Shown piece by piece: positions 1-11,085 of a stretch of 64,000 bases of DNA. A model generated the notes under the pieces. The model worked only from the letters and a program-made list of their open reading frames with translations, was not told where the DNA came from and made no database searches. Position 1 is the first letter of the stretch; every line of letters begins with the position of its first letter. Position numbers and translations under genes: made by a program. Source of the stretch: Microthyrium microscopicum (Eukaryota > Ascomycota > Dothideomycetes > Microthyriales > Microthyriaceae); NCBI GenBank assembly GCA_010405405.1, contig MU004243.1:677340-741339 (forward strand). Direction: 5' to 3'.

Positions 1-3000
1 GTAATAGTTTAGGTTAACTATAGATTTTCACCTTATTAAGCTTATATTACTTAGTTAGTCTAGGTATATTAATATAATATTAGGATATTACCTTTCTTTG
101 CTAAAGACTTTTTATATATTAGGATACTTTATTAGAATATACTAAATTTCTAATTTATTTATTAGCTACTTTAAGATAATAAGGGCTACTTCCCTAGTCT
201 TATAGATATATATATAAGTATAATATTATAACTTATATTTTTTAAGCATAGCTATAACTTAAGCCTCTAACTTATTATAAGTATATAGTATCTAGTCCTT
301 TATTATTAGCTTTATAGGCTTTTATAATCTAAGTAATAATTAAATCTAGAGTATTCTTCTATAGCTTATTAATAGTATAAGTTATATTAGGAAAGAATTT
401 CTATAGAAATTTACTATATTTTTAAATTTATCTTTAAATATTAGCAACGATACTATAGTATTTAGTTATATTTACTCTTTATAACTAGCTAGAGTCAATT
501 TTACTTATATATCTTATATATATAATCCTACTATATTAAGACTTTTAAGTAACTATTAAGAAAGCTATAGAATAACTATTATTAATATATTTAAATTTAT
601 ATTAAAATAAGCTAAAGTAGCAATTTAATAATTTTCTATAAGTTTATTAGTAAGTTCTTCTTTAAGCTTGTTATTAGCTAAAGTAGTATTAATATTACTA
701 ACGTTTCTTATAGTTTTAGGAGTTAAAATAAAGTATAGCTCCTAGAATCTATAATTATAGAAAAGTAATAATAGTTATAGGCAATAAAATTAATAAGTAA
801 CCTCTTTATATAAACCTAATTAGCTAGTTAGGCTAATTATACTTAATAAATATAATAACCTACTATATTATTAATAATACTTATCTATAATCTAAGTTAA
901 TATAGCTCTAAAAAAAGCTTAATAAGTAAAGTAAAAGTTATCCTAAGTCTCTAGTCTATAAGATACTCTTTTACTAGTAATACTACTATATTAGTCTTAA
1001 AATAACTAATATATTATACTACTCTATAACGCTACTAAAAAATTTATTTAATTATTATATTGTATAATATAAGAGATAGTAAACTATAATTAAATATAGA
1101 TATTATTTAGCTTACTACTTTAATTAAGACTAATAGTATTCTCTATAGGCTAAGTAAAAAAATTAAAGTTAAATATCTAGACCTACCTAACGCTAATATA
1201 CTTTAAATTACTTTATAACGTATAAAAAAGTTTTAATACTACTATTAGCTACTACTACTAGAAGTTAATAATATTAGAGAGTAGTAGTCTACTAAAGTTA
1301 TTAAAGATATAAAGGAAACTTTATAATTAAACTAACTTTAATACTGCTCTAATACTACTTTAAGTACTTATATTTAGATCTATTAATATAATTATTATAA
1401 AATTAATATAAATATTAAGTATATACCCTCTCTAAATATAGACTTATTACTATTAATTTAACGTTAAATCTAAGCTATAGTATAATTATCTATAGCTTAT
1501 AGCTTAACTAAGAATCTATATACTACCCTTAAAAATATACTTAGTCTTAATTTTAGTTTATAAGAATAATTATTAGTATTATTAGCTATATTAATATACC
1601 TAGCTACTTTAAAGCGCTTAAGATCTAGTAAGGTAAACCTAATTATAATTACTAGATAAACTATATCTTATAATATTACTAATATTTATTAGCTAATTAA
1701 TAAAGTAAGCTTTACTAATAATATATTACGTCTTTTCTAGGAATAAGAGATTTTAGATAGGATAAAAGTTAAAAATATAGTTATTCCTATTAAGTAATAG
1801 AGTAAGCTTTATAAAGAAATATAATTAAAGTCCTAATCTATACTTAAAAAGCCCTTTTCTAAGTTTATAGTTAGTAATTACTAATAAATATTCTATTTAT
1901 TAGCTAATATTATATTTAAACCTAGCTTATTATAGAAATATTCTAGATATATCTATCTAAAGAGTTATTCTAGGCATTATTTAGTAAAGAAACCTTAACT
2001 ATAAGAGAAATAAAGCAATTAAACTAGACTAAATACTTAAAGAAAGCTTAGCTTAAATAGTAATTAATAGATAAAAAGACTATAGAAAAGGCTAAAGAGA
2101 TATATAATTTAGAATTTAATAAGGTCTTTACTTATCGTTAAGGTAATGTCTAGATAGTTCTATAAGATTATACTAAGATTATAAAGAAATTCTAAGAGTT
2201 AAATCTATTAGTATTAAGTTATCTATAAAATATAAGCTAAATACTAAGTCTTTCTATTATATATTTAGTAATACTATAAAGATATATAGTTTATAGATAT
2301 ATATAAAAAAAAGTAGAAATATACTTTAATACTAATAAATATATATAATAACCTAATAATAACTAATCTTTTATACTAGCTTTTAATATTAAACTAATAT
2401 TTATAGCAAACTTTCTATAGAGCTAGTATTCTAAAAGCTAACTTAGTATTAAAGTAATATACTATAAAATATCTCTATTAAACTAACTTACTATAAACTT
2501 TTAACTTATAATAGTTTACTAACTAAACTAATATACTTTAATTATATAGAACTAATATCTACTTAAACTTTACTTAGGCTAAGGAATAAACTAATATTTT
2601 ATATTTACTTACTCCTAACTTATTATTCTTAATATTAATAATTACTAAGCAAACTAATACTAAGACTTATTAAAAAAAAATTAGTATCTATAATACTACT
2701 AGTAGTATTACGTAGTACTATATTATAATATAAGAGTAATAGTTACTAAAACGTTACTTTCCTTAATAGAAACTACTTTAATTACTAGTACTATACTAAA
2801 TTAGTTTAGAGAAAAATCTACTAATTTTTAGAAAATTATAATATTTTATCTTAGAGTGCTTTTACCTTAAGTAAGACCTAAAATAACTAGTAAGGCTAAT
2901 ATTTAAAGTATAATCTACCTATTCTATTTTAGCTCTACTTAAATATATATAGAAATAAATATATTTAGCTTTACCCTAGGCTTAAGTAAGCTAGTAGTCT

Positions 3001-3225
3001 AACTTAACTAATAAGTATAAGGAATATAATATAAATATATAATTTAACTAAGATCCTCTACCTTTATTCTTTAAAAATATAATATACTAATTAGTAATTT
3101 ATAAGTTAGACTAGAGCTATTAAACTATTCTTAATCTAGTATATAGTAATCCTTATAAGAAACCTAATACGCATTAGTAATAGTGTATACGTACTCTTAG
3201 TAAAAGGGGGAAGTATTACTTTGGA
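1..3225. mobile_element. RIP-degraded retrotransposon remains (TA-rich island)
   Basis: This stretch is extremely TA-rich, full of TA dinucleotides and stop codons in every frame, with CpA and CpG nearly absent. That is the expected outcome of repeat-induced point mutation (C to T at CpA, on both strands). No open frame of useful length survives. Near the right edge a purine run (AAAAGGGGGAAG, about 3204-3215) followed by TATTAC resembles the polypurine tract and the first bases of a 3' LTR (TGTTAC with one RIP change) of a Ty3/gypsy element. The translated stretch just before it (about 3110-3170) has a faint chromodomain-tail look. The boundary with normal-composition DNA at about 3216-3240 is sharp. 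The element class is inferred; more than one nested element may be present. Confidence 0.7.
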
Positions 3226-3886
3226 CCTCAGAATTCATACTTCTCCCTTTCTCCTTAAACTCTCAAAAGAAACAACAACAACGCCTAACAACAACGCCGA
3301 CAACCCCAACATTCCCTGGTTTCCTAATTCTCCGTCTTGAAGCCGTTGGTCGCCTGTCTTCAATTCTTGTCCTCTTCAATACACTTTTTGTCAAATCTGG
3401 GACTCCTCACTGTGTGACAAAGTCGCGTTCGTGATACATCGCACATGGGCCCCGCTCAAAAAACAAACAAAACTCCTTAGACCGCTCAACCTTGCTGCTG
3501 ATTTATATGAGTCTTTCTGGGGTCACCATGTCCATTCTACAAAGCCTGCCTTCCCTCACCTAGTTCAAAGTGATGACCTACGGTCCTAAATAAACTGCGT
3601 GTTTACTTTTTGCTTGATCACTGCCTTGATACACGATGAGTCCTCTATCACAACATTGTAAATCAGGAGAGAATGCTGAAAAATTATGACCCAAAAGATC
3701 CAGATTCTACCGTTGGATTCCTCGAATAGAGGCTTCCTTCTGGTGCTCTTTTGTTTAGGTCCTCCGAATCTGTGCTCCAAATGATATACGCATTACTTCT
3801 CCGGGCTCTGGTTAAACTTTGATTTGTAGTCGGCACCTTGTCCTTAGCACTACCGTATTTTGAAGGCAACTACCACAACCCGGGCC
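3226..3886. other. Intergenic, upstream region of the first small coiled-coil gene
   Basis: Base composition returns to normal for the rest of the window. I see short unsupported open frames on the minus strand (3586-3869) with no domain and no splice logic, and no RNA gene. It probably holds the upstream regulatory DNA of the gene starting at 4032. Confidence 0.4.
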
Positions 3887-3893
3887 TATAAAA
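3887..3893 (+). promoter_or_regulatory. TATA box of small coiled-coil gene A
   Basis: A perfect TATAAAA lies 145 bp before the ATG at 4032. The interval is pyrimidine-rich, as in strongly transcribed fungal 5' leaders. The same arrangement recurs at the next three small genes. Confidence 0.55.
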
Positions 3894-4031
3894 CACAAAG
3901 GCCTTATCCAACTCTTCCTGCGCATGTTTTCTTTGTTCGTTCTTACATGACATCAGCTCCTACTACTATCAACCTTTAGCTATCAACTACCAGGCTTTTA
4001 TCACAGCTTAAACTACTTATAGATTCCAGCC

Positions 4032-4352
4032 ATGTGGACTCCCAACTCATATGACGAAGTTCTTATGGCACTTTCAGACTTCCACACAGACATAAACGAC
4101 AATTTTCAGGAGATCAACGCCAGACTGAACGATATTGCTCAAACGTCAGAGAATCTCACCAAAATCACTGAAGGCAATGCTGTGAAATTAGAGAAGATAT
4201 ATGCCAAGTTGGAGAAGATGAATGTCCACTTCGAAGAGATAAATACCACACTCCAAGATAGGAGCGCGCGCGACACGGAGCGCGACACGCTTCGGGACAA
4301 AACTAAGGAATCTAAAGAGCCTGAGAACAAGAAGTTTAAATCAAAACTCTAA
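4032..4352 (+). CDS. Small coiled-coil protein A, unknown function
   Basis: A single-exon frame of 106 residues. I do not recognise a family. The middle (about residues 15-80) is a run of heptad-like leucine, isoleucine and asparagine residues predicting a long coiled coil; the last 25 residues are highly charged (Arg/Asp/Glu/Lys) and probably disordered. There is no signal peptide, membrane segment or cysteine cluster. Part of the coil (IAQTSENLTKI) resembles IAQNTEQLNSI in gene D at 6191, suggesting common origin. The ATG is the first after a TATAAAA box 145 bp upstream, in a favourable context (GCCATGT). It is the first of four similarly built genes on the same strand. Expression is untested. 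Confidence 0.55.
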   Translation: MWTPNSYDEVLMALSDFHTDINDNFQEINARLNDIAQTSENLTKITEGNAVKLEKIYAKLEKMNVHFEEINTTLQDRSARDTERDTLRDKTKESKEPENKKFKSKL

Positions 4353-4540
4353 GCAGTATAGGCTCTGTTAATGCTCCTGCTGGCATTCGAATATTGGCAC
4401 GGGAAAAATATTGTGCGGTCCAAGAGAAAGTATGGTTCACCAGTTATAAGTCAACCATGATCAATCCCAAGGCAACTGGTGTATCGCACTGTTCGCACAT
4501 CCAGCTCCCGTGATTATGGAAGCCTTGAGACATGTTACCC

Positions 4541-4547
4541 TATAAAA
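4541..4547 (+). promoter_or_regulatory. TATA box of small coiled-coil gene B
   Basis: TATAAAA lies 138 bp before the ATG at 4679. The rest of the 4353-4678 spacer shows no gene; a CT-rich leader separates the box from the start codon. Confidence 0.5.
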
Positions 4548-4678
4548 TATCTTCAATATCCGAACCCGCTGATCTTCTTTATCTCACCTACCAAGCCTTT
4601 CTTCGAAAACAAACAACACTCATCAACTCAACTGCGCCGCTCCCATCAGAACTTCATCGCTACGACTTCGTCTCAGCC

Positions 4679-4894
4679 ATGTCCGCTCCAAATGACACCA
4701 AACATGTGCTCGCTAAAATAAAAGAAGCCATCGAATCAATCGAGGAAAAATTACAACGCAGGCGCGGATACCAGTACTTGCAAGCCGGCCCCCAGGAGAA
4801 AAGTATGAGTACCACTACGCAAACAACCAATACTATTAAAGATGATCAGGATCTCACAGAAGTTGTTGACGAATGTTCCAAGTTGAAGCTTTGA
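4679..4894 (+). CDS. Small coiled-coil protein B, unknown function
   Basis: A 71-residue single-exon frame. The start chosen is the ATG in a strong context (CAGCCATGTC), 138 bp after a TATAAAA box; a longer in-frame opening from 4532 begins upstream of any likely transcription start. Residues 8-29 (HVLAKIKEAIESIEEKLQRR) form a short amphipathic or coiled-coil helix; the rest is Thr/Gln- and charge-rich. No domain is recognised. Its shape, size and promoter layout match genes A, C and D, so I treat it as the shortest member of a tandem set, with lower confidence because it is so small. Confidence 0.4.
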   Translation: MSAPNDTKHVLAKIKEAIESIEEKLQRRRGYQYLQAGPQEKSMSTTTQTTNTIKDDQDLTEVVDECSKLKL

Positions 4895-5228
4895 GGCCTA
4901 CGCTGCCAAGTCGGTTCTTTTACTTTCAGACTAAATGGTCATTTTCAAGATAAATGCAGTAGCTGATGTTCGCCGGACAAGGACTTCACACATCGTTTCC
5001 AGTGTATGGAGGCCGCTAGTGTTGTCTTAATTGAAAAATAGTCTCATAATTGAGTCAAAATCATTTTGATCCTGTTACTACCTAATATTCGTGATACGGG
5101 ATGACCAGGTATTTACTTTCGTGAGACTTGCGATTGTCTCGTCTCATAAGAGTCTTTCTCCCTGAATCACCAGCCTGAGAGGAATGAGTACCACTTCACT
5201 CATTGTAGATACCACTACTTTCCGTGCC

Positions 5229-5235
5229 TATAAAA
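5229..5235 (+). promoter_or_regulatory. TATA box of small coiled-coil gene C
   Basis: TATAAAA lies 152 bp before the ATG at 5381, followed by a very pyrimidine-rich leader. The remainder of 4895-5380 shows no gene. Confidence 0.5.
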
Positions 5236-5380
5236 CCCTCATAGCCGGCCATTTTCCGTATGTTCTCTTTTACCTTATTAGAGCCCATCGTTTCCAATTT
5301 CTCATCGTCTTCCCCATCAGATCTCCTCACCTTAATCTTATCATCCCACTTACTGCCCATTTCGCATACCATCCGAAATC

Positions 5381-5755
5381 ATGTCCGACTCCTCAAACAC
5401 GAAACCTACCAGTAAGAGTCAGACAAAGGCCTCCGATGAGCTCGTTGAGTCCGATCAACCTTTGCAACTGATGGCCCATGTCACGAATTTGTTAGACTCT
5501 GAGGCTCAGCAGCTCAAACATCTTGAGAAAAACATCACAGATATCAGGAAGACGATTTCAAATCCTTCTGAACTCAACGAGACTGAGCGTTCAGACTTTC
5601 TGAAATACTTTGAGGAGTTTTCGGACCGCTTCCGGGGCTTTGAAGGACAATTTGAAGCGCAACATATTGCTTTCAAGCGTATTCAAGTGGAGATGGCGCA
5701 ATTGACGATGAGTTTTGGGCTCTTGAGGATGTTTGTGGAAAGGTTGAGGAAGTAA
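5381..5755 (+). CDS. Small coiled-coil protein C, unknown function
   Basis: A 124-residue single-exon frame. Residues 1-25 are Ser/Thr/Lys-rich and probably disordered. Residues 28-65 and 75-124 are predicted helical with heptad spacing (LLDSEAQQLKHLEKNITDI, then EEFSDRFRGFEGQFEAQH). No signal peptide, membrane segment or known domain is visible. The start is the only ATG between the upstream TATAAAA box and the coil, and the context (AAATCATGTC) is acceptable. The preserved 124-codon length in genes C and D, and the same promoter geometry as A, B and D, argue that these are real genes. A structural or adaptor role through coiled-coil pairing is only a guess. Confidence 0.55.
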   Translation: MSDSSNTKPTSKSQTKASDELVESDQPLQLMAHVTNLLDSEAQQLKHLEKNITDIRKTISNPSELNETERSDFLKYFEEFSDRFRGFEGQFEAQHIAFKRIQVEMAQLTMSFGLLRMFVERLRK

Positions 5756-6056
5756 ATTCGTTTTTGGGGCCCGTCACGCAATATGCAAGGCCAGTTATAC
5801 TGATAGATTGAATATTGTATCACACAATAACCATGAGGACTATATCATTTTATTCTGAGGCCCGCGCTGATGGAATGGAATATCCCTTTGATCCTACTGA
5901 TTGGATAGATTCTCTCCAGAAGCAATCATCCCATTGTTTAGACGATAAATGTCCACCCCAAACTTATATGACAAAATTGTATCACTCTCATCGCCAAATG
6001 TTCTCACTGCCATCGGATCTGAACACAATTGCATCTCATAGACGCAGGTTCTTCTC

Positions 6057-6063
6057 TATAAAA
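6057..6063 (+). promoter_or_regulatory. TATA box of small coiled-coil gene D
   Basis: TATAAAA lies 134 bp before the ATG at 6191, followed by a CT-rich leader. An open frame of 138 codons (5815-6231) crosses this promoter but shows no coding character. Nothing else is seen in 5756-6190. Confidence 0.5.
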
Positions 6064-6190
6064 CTCACTAACCATCTCACCATTTTCTTGTTCTCTTCTA
6101 TCCAGCATTTACTTATCGCAGCTCATATATCCCAACTGTTTTCGGACTTGTTACTCATTTCCAAGCTCACATATATCTATCGCCTTCACA

Positions 6191-6565
6191 ATGTTTCCCA
6201 ACCTTCCCTTCCGTCCTGCTCTCCAGAGTAATACAGCATCTAATTCCCAACGAGACCAGCAAGGCAATCCATTGATGGACCAGATTGCACAAAACACCGA
6301 ACAACTCAACTCCATCCAAGAAGACATCAAGCACATGGGAAAGATTATGGAAACTAACTCCAAATTGATGGAGGTTAATTTTCTGAAGATTCACGCTAGG
6401 TTTGACGGCCAAGGAAGGTCCATTAAGCTCCTGCAACACTGCTTGAATAACCTTTGGGGAGTTATCAATGATCTCGACGTTTTCTGGAATGGACTTGACG
6501 AGACTATGAATGATATCAAAGAAAAGCTGTATGGGTCTGAATCCTCTTCGTTACCTGATGCTTAG
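6191..6565 (+). CDS. Small coiled-coil protein D, unknown function
   Basis: A 124-residue single-exon frame, the fourth of the tandem set. Residues 28-75 are helical with repeating hydrophobic positions (IAQNTEQLNSIQEDI, then METNSKLMEVNFLKIHARF), and residues 80-118 form a second helical block ending in MNDIKEKLYG. The first block resembles gene A (IAQTSENLTKI; MNVHFEEI compared with MEVNFLKI). No signal peptide or known domain is visible. The ATG follows a pyrimidine-rich leader 134 bp after a TATAAAA box. Function is unknown. Confidence 0.55.
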   Translation: MFPNLPFRPALQSNTASNSQRDQQGNPLMDQIAQNTEQLNSIQEDIKHMGKIMETNSKLMEVNFLKIHARFDGQGRSIKLLQHCLNNLWGVINDLDVFWNGLDETMNDIKEKLYGSESSSLPDA

Positions 6566-7145
6566 CGGCTTATTATATGAAGGGCACATTTATATTCATA
6601 GGAGCTAGTTACAACAAGATAGTGGTTAATAGATTGCTCAATGAGACTAATAATCTTCTGTATTCTCGCGGCTGACATCGATATATCTAGAAGATAGGTA
6701 GGGCGCAAACGTGTTCTGATAAGATAGGTATCTTTGTTATCATGATCACTGTGAACCGAAGACGCTTTATGTGTGTTTTACATGAGAAGAAGTACCTAAC
6801 CGCCACCCTCTACCAAGTCCTTGGCCTAGAAACATGCAGCCTATGCATCTTCACCACTATCCATAATCTCTCGCTTAGTTCAATCGATCTGCAATGGCAA
6901 TGGGCCGTAGCCGCGTAAGTGGGTAATGTTGAGTTGAATTTATCACCCTCCTAAGGTGAGGTGAAGCTCTGAGGTATCGGTGAAGAATGCGACAGTAGTA
7001 AATGATGCTCGCATACAGCTAAGAAGCTAAGAGCCGAGTCATCTATAGCGGAAAACATACTGAATATTGTCTGCGCTACGAGCCACCATCAAGCTGTCGA
7101 AGCGAGCCGGTTGTCCTTGCCGGTCCAAAAATGAAGATTGGCATC
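6566..7145. other. Intergenic
   Basis: Convergent spacer between the small-gene array and EXR1, probably holding 3' untranslated regions. No gene, repeat or RNA is recognised. Confidence 0.4.
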
Positions 7146-8266
7146 CTACTCATCCGAGATTGGAAGGATTGGCAACAAGAGACCTTCTTCATCCGCTGGA
7201 TGAGCGCTCATATAGCCACGAATCTGCTTTCTAATCTCCGTATCAAAGCTCTGCTTTGCCATCTCAGCTAGTCCATTGATGTATGCTGTTGTCTTTATGG
7301 CATTGGTCCAATTTGCAACAGCATCAATGCATGCCCAATACCAGAATTTTTCAGTGAAGTGAAATTTTTCCAATCCTGCAAAGATATTCCGCTTTTTCAG
7401 GGCAACGTCTGAGAACCAGTCTGCAAACATTACCAGGATGTCCTCAGCGTAATCCTCTGCAGTGATAGTGACGGCACCACGATAGTCAGTATACAGTAAG
7501 CCAGCCAGTTGCATGTTTATATTGAGACGCTCCAACTCTGTGCAGCGACTAAGAAGCGCGAGAGCTTTACGTGCTTGGGTGGATGAACCAAAGTATTCGG
7601 ACTGAAGCTCGCCGAGCGTAATTGTGCGCAGTGGTTTCAGGTTCACCCGGCTAGTCGCGAGATTGAAATCAATCATAGCTTTCGCATCGGCAAACAAGAA
7701 GTGATTTGCGTAAAGCATTGAAGCCGTTTCCTGGTGAATTTGCTTGTTCAGCCGCAAGATTGCGGGGACAATGTTGGGCACTTTGTCCAATTCGGGAAAA
7801 TGCCGCATTTTGGGGACACGCACCACTCTTTGGTGCCCATATTTGCGTCCTGATAGTTGTTGAGACGTCAATTTTGAGACTCGCACTTTGGTGGTCTTGA
7901 TTACGATTATTTCATCAGTCTGCAAGCACCACTGATAGATTTTATTTCGAAGTTCTCCAGGCAATTTCAAGAATGGAAATGTTTGTTGCGATGAACGTTT
8001 TCTCTATCGAGCAGTCAGAAACATGATATCAAGAGGAGAATGTGATGACATACCTTGGTGTTCAGAGCGTTGTTATTATGGCGATCGCCAGTGGACTCAG
8101 CTTTTCGCTGAGATCCTTTGCTTAAGGTGGAGGCCAAGCCGTTTTTGTCATTTCCTTCATAAGGATCTTTCATAGTAGTATGAACAACAGCATTTCGCGT
8201 TTGATCTTGATGGCGCCCGACTTCATCGCCGTTGCCGTAGGAACCGATCGTTGATGCCTCGGCCAT
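7146..8266 (-). CDS. EXR1: 2EXR/F-box-like family protein
   Basis: Two exons, 8266-8054 and 8003-7146, give 356 residues. The 50-nt intron (GTATGT...GATAG) is phase 0 and lies just before the family domain. Residues 79-98 carry the box FPFLKLPGELRNKIYQWCL, typical of fungal 2EXR/DUF7730-type proteins and reminiscent of an F-box start. At about 267-282 is the second family signature, here WFSDVALKKRNIFAGL, and the C-terminus ends in the shared pattern ADEEG. A middle segment ILRLNKQIHQE is also common to the family. Exon 1 lacks the basic RYPKRxR block found in six paralogues, so EXR1, with EXR7, forms a divergent subgroup. Molecular function is unknown; a protein-interaction role is inferred. 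Confidence 0.8.
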
Positions 8267-8905
8267 ATTTGCCGCGGAAAGGAGTTGATTGAATGATGGG
8301 TTTTTTTTGTTTGATTGCGAGGAAAGGGATATGTGCGGAGTTTGAATGAAGAATGCGCTGGAAGCTGGCGAAATTTTTCGAAGCGGTGCTGAGCAAAGGT
8401 GTGGAAGCAGAGTGAGGTTGAAGGAAGTTTGCGATCGGACTCTGAGGATCAATTGATAAAGCAGGCACGTGCACAAGTACCAGTGACGAGGTGGACGTCT
8501 CTGGTGACTCCGTATGGCTATTTGGGACAACATAATTCCGTAATGCGTCCAGCGAAACATGCGCTGATGGGTCACTGTCAGCTAAGTTTTAAAAATGTAT
8601 AATTCATCACACCGCTCACCGGATACTTGTTTAGAATCATAATAGAAGAAATGTTGCGTTATATGAGATTCTCAGGCGAATGGTAGAGGTGGTGTTTAAA
8701 AGTTGCGATAAGGCTGAGAGACGACCTGATTGGCTGATCCCAGTTACTGTTCTTGCTTAAGGCTGAAAAGAAAAGCTTTATTGCCATCGTGTGCTTAGAG
8801 TGAAAAAGTCCAGTGCAGTTTAGATGGTTCCAGATCATTGAACCCTGTCTTACGATTTTCTAATCAAGAGATGTGCATGTTGCCGGTTACCTGCTGCTAG
8901 GCTCC
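8267..8905. other. Upstream region of EXR1
   Basis: Contains the EXR1 leader and, at 8711-8733, the bipartite CCAAT motif. No other gene is supported. Confidence 0.4.
8711..8733 (-). promoter_or_regulatory. CCAAT bipartite motif upstream of EXR1
   Basis: Read on the gene's strand it is CCAATCA, N10, CAGCCT, followed by TATCGC, about 445 bp before the EXR1 ATG. The same 23-bp geometry recurs upstream of other EXR genes in the same orientation. Confidence 0.55.
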
Positions 8906-8907
8906 TA

Positions 8908-9144
8908 CACTGGTTTGCGAAATGTGGTGAACTCCGACCCTCCCCCCTAGTGTCTCCAAACATGTGAATTTTGCAGAATCTAACCAATCAGGCTTTTTAT
9001 AGAGGGACGGAATCTGAACATTGGGACCTAAGCCAGAGCCTTTACCACAGAGTAATAAGCTATTCTCGATATGATTGGTTGTATTCTGCAAAAATAATCA
9101 TATTGGGGAGGGGGTCAGAGTTCACCACATTTCGCAAACCAGTG
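8908..9144. mobile_element. Foldback MITE 1, 237 bp, TA target duplication
   Basis: The element begins CACTGGTTTGCGAAATGTGG and ends with the reverse complement of the same sequence; the inverted repeat runs about 38 bp with one or two mismatches. It is flanked on both sides by TA (8906-8907 and 9145-9146), the Tc1/mariner target duplication. A second, inner inverted pair (TTTTGCAGAAT, two variable bases, AACCAATCA) makes nearly the whole element able to fold into a hairpin. There is no coding capacity, so it is a non-autonomous element needing a transposase from elsewhere. Confidence 0.85.
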
Positions 9145-9446
9145 TAGCACCATGAACTCGACCGCAGCGCAAACCACCAAGTGAAATCCTTCCATCAAGA
9201 AACTTCTTGAGTCAAATACCTTACCCAAAAATCAACAGTAATTGTCTGAAGATGTTTTCTTGAGGACATTGTGACCATTTATAGGTTTGCCAATGGCGGT
9301 GTAACGCTAAAATTGGTTCGGCGTGTACATGGCACGCGCTCGATGGACGATGATCACAGAGGCAATTACATCTCAGCGAAGACGTATGTTTGCAAGCCTT
9401 AGCGTTATAATATAGTATAGAGCGACAATAGCACCCTCTCCGATCC
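9145..9446. other. Intergenic, 3' side of the alpha/beta hydrolase gene
   Basis: About 300 bp between MITE 1 and the hydrolase stop codon. Nothing recognisable is seen beyond a probable 3' untranslated region. Confidence 0.35.
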
Positions 9447-10687
9447 CTAGCCAACTCTGAACTCATGCCCCTTCCAAAACTTCCACAAACAATCTGCAAC
9501 CTGTCCCGGTATCGAAATAGGAACTTCATGCCCAGCATCGAGTATTATAGTATGCACATTCTCTGATCCTACCGTCTCCATCATATCAGGCTCCATCTCA
9601 TCCACCAGCACAATCGGATCCGTCCTCCCCAAGATCAGCACCAACTGCCCGCCAATCATCCCTTGCTCATAGCCATGCCCTCTTGCTCTCTGCTCATCAA
9701 GCCTCCTCCCGATCACCCTAAACGCAGCATGTTGATTCGTAATAGGCGCGTGCCGTATGCCAGACATGAACGCATCCACAAAACCCTCATGGTGATCAAG
9801 CTGCCACTGGACCGCCGCATCCATCACTCGCGTCTCTTTGCTATCTGGCCCCAACTCAGCTGCCACTGCATCTTCCAGGTCTATCCCACCCTCTTCGTCG
9901 GTGTGTATTCTCAGAGCAGACGGATTATGTAGACGCTTGGCGACGAAGTATTTAGTGATGAAGCTGGGAATGATACCTTCCGTACGGTACAGCCAGTAAC
10001 TACGCCAGCTTACATTCTTTTCACGCACAAGGCCAGATGTGCATAGTAGTACGAGAGATGAAACCATGGAGGGATAGTAGCGTGTGAAAGTTGCTGCGAT
10101 GCCGCCGCCGAGTGAGTAGCCGATTATGGAGAATGCGTTGGGTGTTGTCCAGGAAAGTTTGGATGATGATAGGACTGATAGAATCTGGGCGATGTATAAA
10201 TGTTCGGTATGTTGGTAGTATGTTGGATTATCTGAATAGCCGCGGCCGTAAAGATCTAGTAAATGATTAGTTTTATGTTTTTAAGTAGAGAATACCGTAG
10301 AGATATATTGGGGGACGTACCGAACAACATAACTCTACAACCCTTTTTGACGAATTCATTGGTAAGGCCTCGAAAACTTATACATGGTGTGCTGATTCCA
10401 GGTATGAAGAGTACTTTATGCCCATCTTCGGGACCATATTCGTATACTCGTATAGATCCCCATGGTGTTTCTACTTGTCGGGCGCTTGGAAGTGTATCTG
10501 GCCCATATGCTAGTTTTGAAATTTGGTCGACGGATAGCGTGGGAATTGTGGTCTTCAGGGGCGACGGAGTTATGTGAAATATTGCTTCACTACGTTTGCG
10601 ATTACGATAGTTTTGATAGCTTACATATCCTCCGATTGCGGTTGCGCCGAGGAGGATTGCGAGTATATTGTGGCGATTCCATGACAT
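9447..10687 (-). CDS. Alpha/beta hydrolase, membrane-anchored
   Basis: Two exons, 10687-10321 and 10255-9447, joined across a 65-nt intron (GTACGT...TACTAG, phase 1), encode 391 residues. Residues 8-25 form a hydrophobic N-terminal segment, so the enzyme is probably membrane-anchored. The fold markers are complete: oxyanion-loop FIPGIST, the strand-turn VMLFDLYGRGYSDN created by the splice, nucleophile elbow GYSLGG (Ser about 170), acid in LGRTDP (Asp about 335) and DAGHEVP (His about 365). Substrate is unknown; esterases, epoxide hydrolases and lipases all share this fold. The frame is open further upstream but without an ATG, so 10687 is the first possible start. Confidence 0.85.
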
Positions 10688-11083
10688 TGAACTTTGAAGT
10701 TGGAACAGAAGCGGACTTGAGGAGACTAAGCGATTGTGGAGTCTGACTGATAACTGTTGGATGGCGATTTGTTGTATCGAACTCCATTTGCTTAAAGTAG
10801 GTAGTTGAACTGGTACTTGGAGTTTCTCGGGCTGTTTCAATATGCAGCGCTAGGATGAAGTTGGAAGGTTTATGAGAAAGGAGCTACCAACGGAGAATTT
10901 GGAGCCTCTCCATACCGGAGGATCTTATCTGACTGGTACCCATAAATACAGTCTCTTCCTCAACTATCAGAACTGTTATCAGAATGATTCAGCAAAATAT
11001 AGAACCATGGATAATTGACAAACTTGGTCGTCAAAGAGGTGGTGTCAAGCACGTACTACGATGGGCCATTCTGTTCTAATGTC
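10688..11083. other. Upstream region of the hydrolase gene
   Basis: Leader and promoter region up to the left end of MITE 2. No gene is seen. Confidence 0.35.
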
Positions 11084-11085
11084 TA

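Noticed and set aside
3204-3240. A complete 3' LTR beside the purine tract
   Set aside because: Only the first few bases could be LTR; no paired LTR was found in the window, so a full element is not claimed.
5815-6231. 138-codon frame upstream of small gene D
   Set aside because: It covers the TATA box and leader of gene D and has no coiled-coil or domain pattern.
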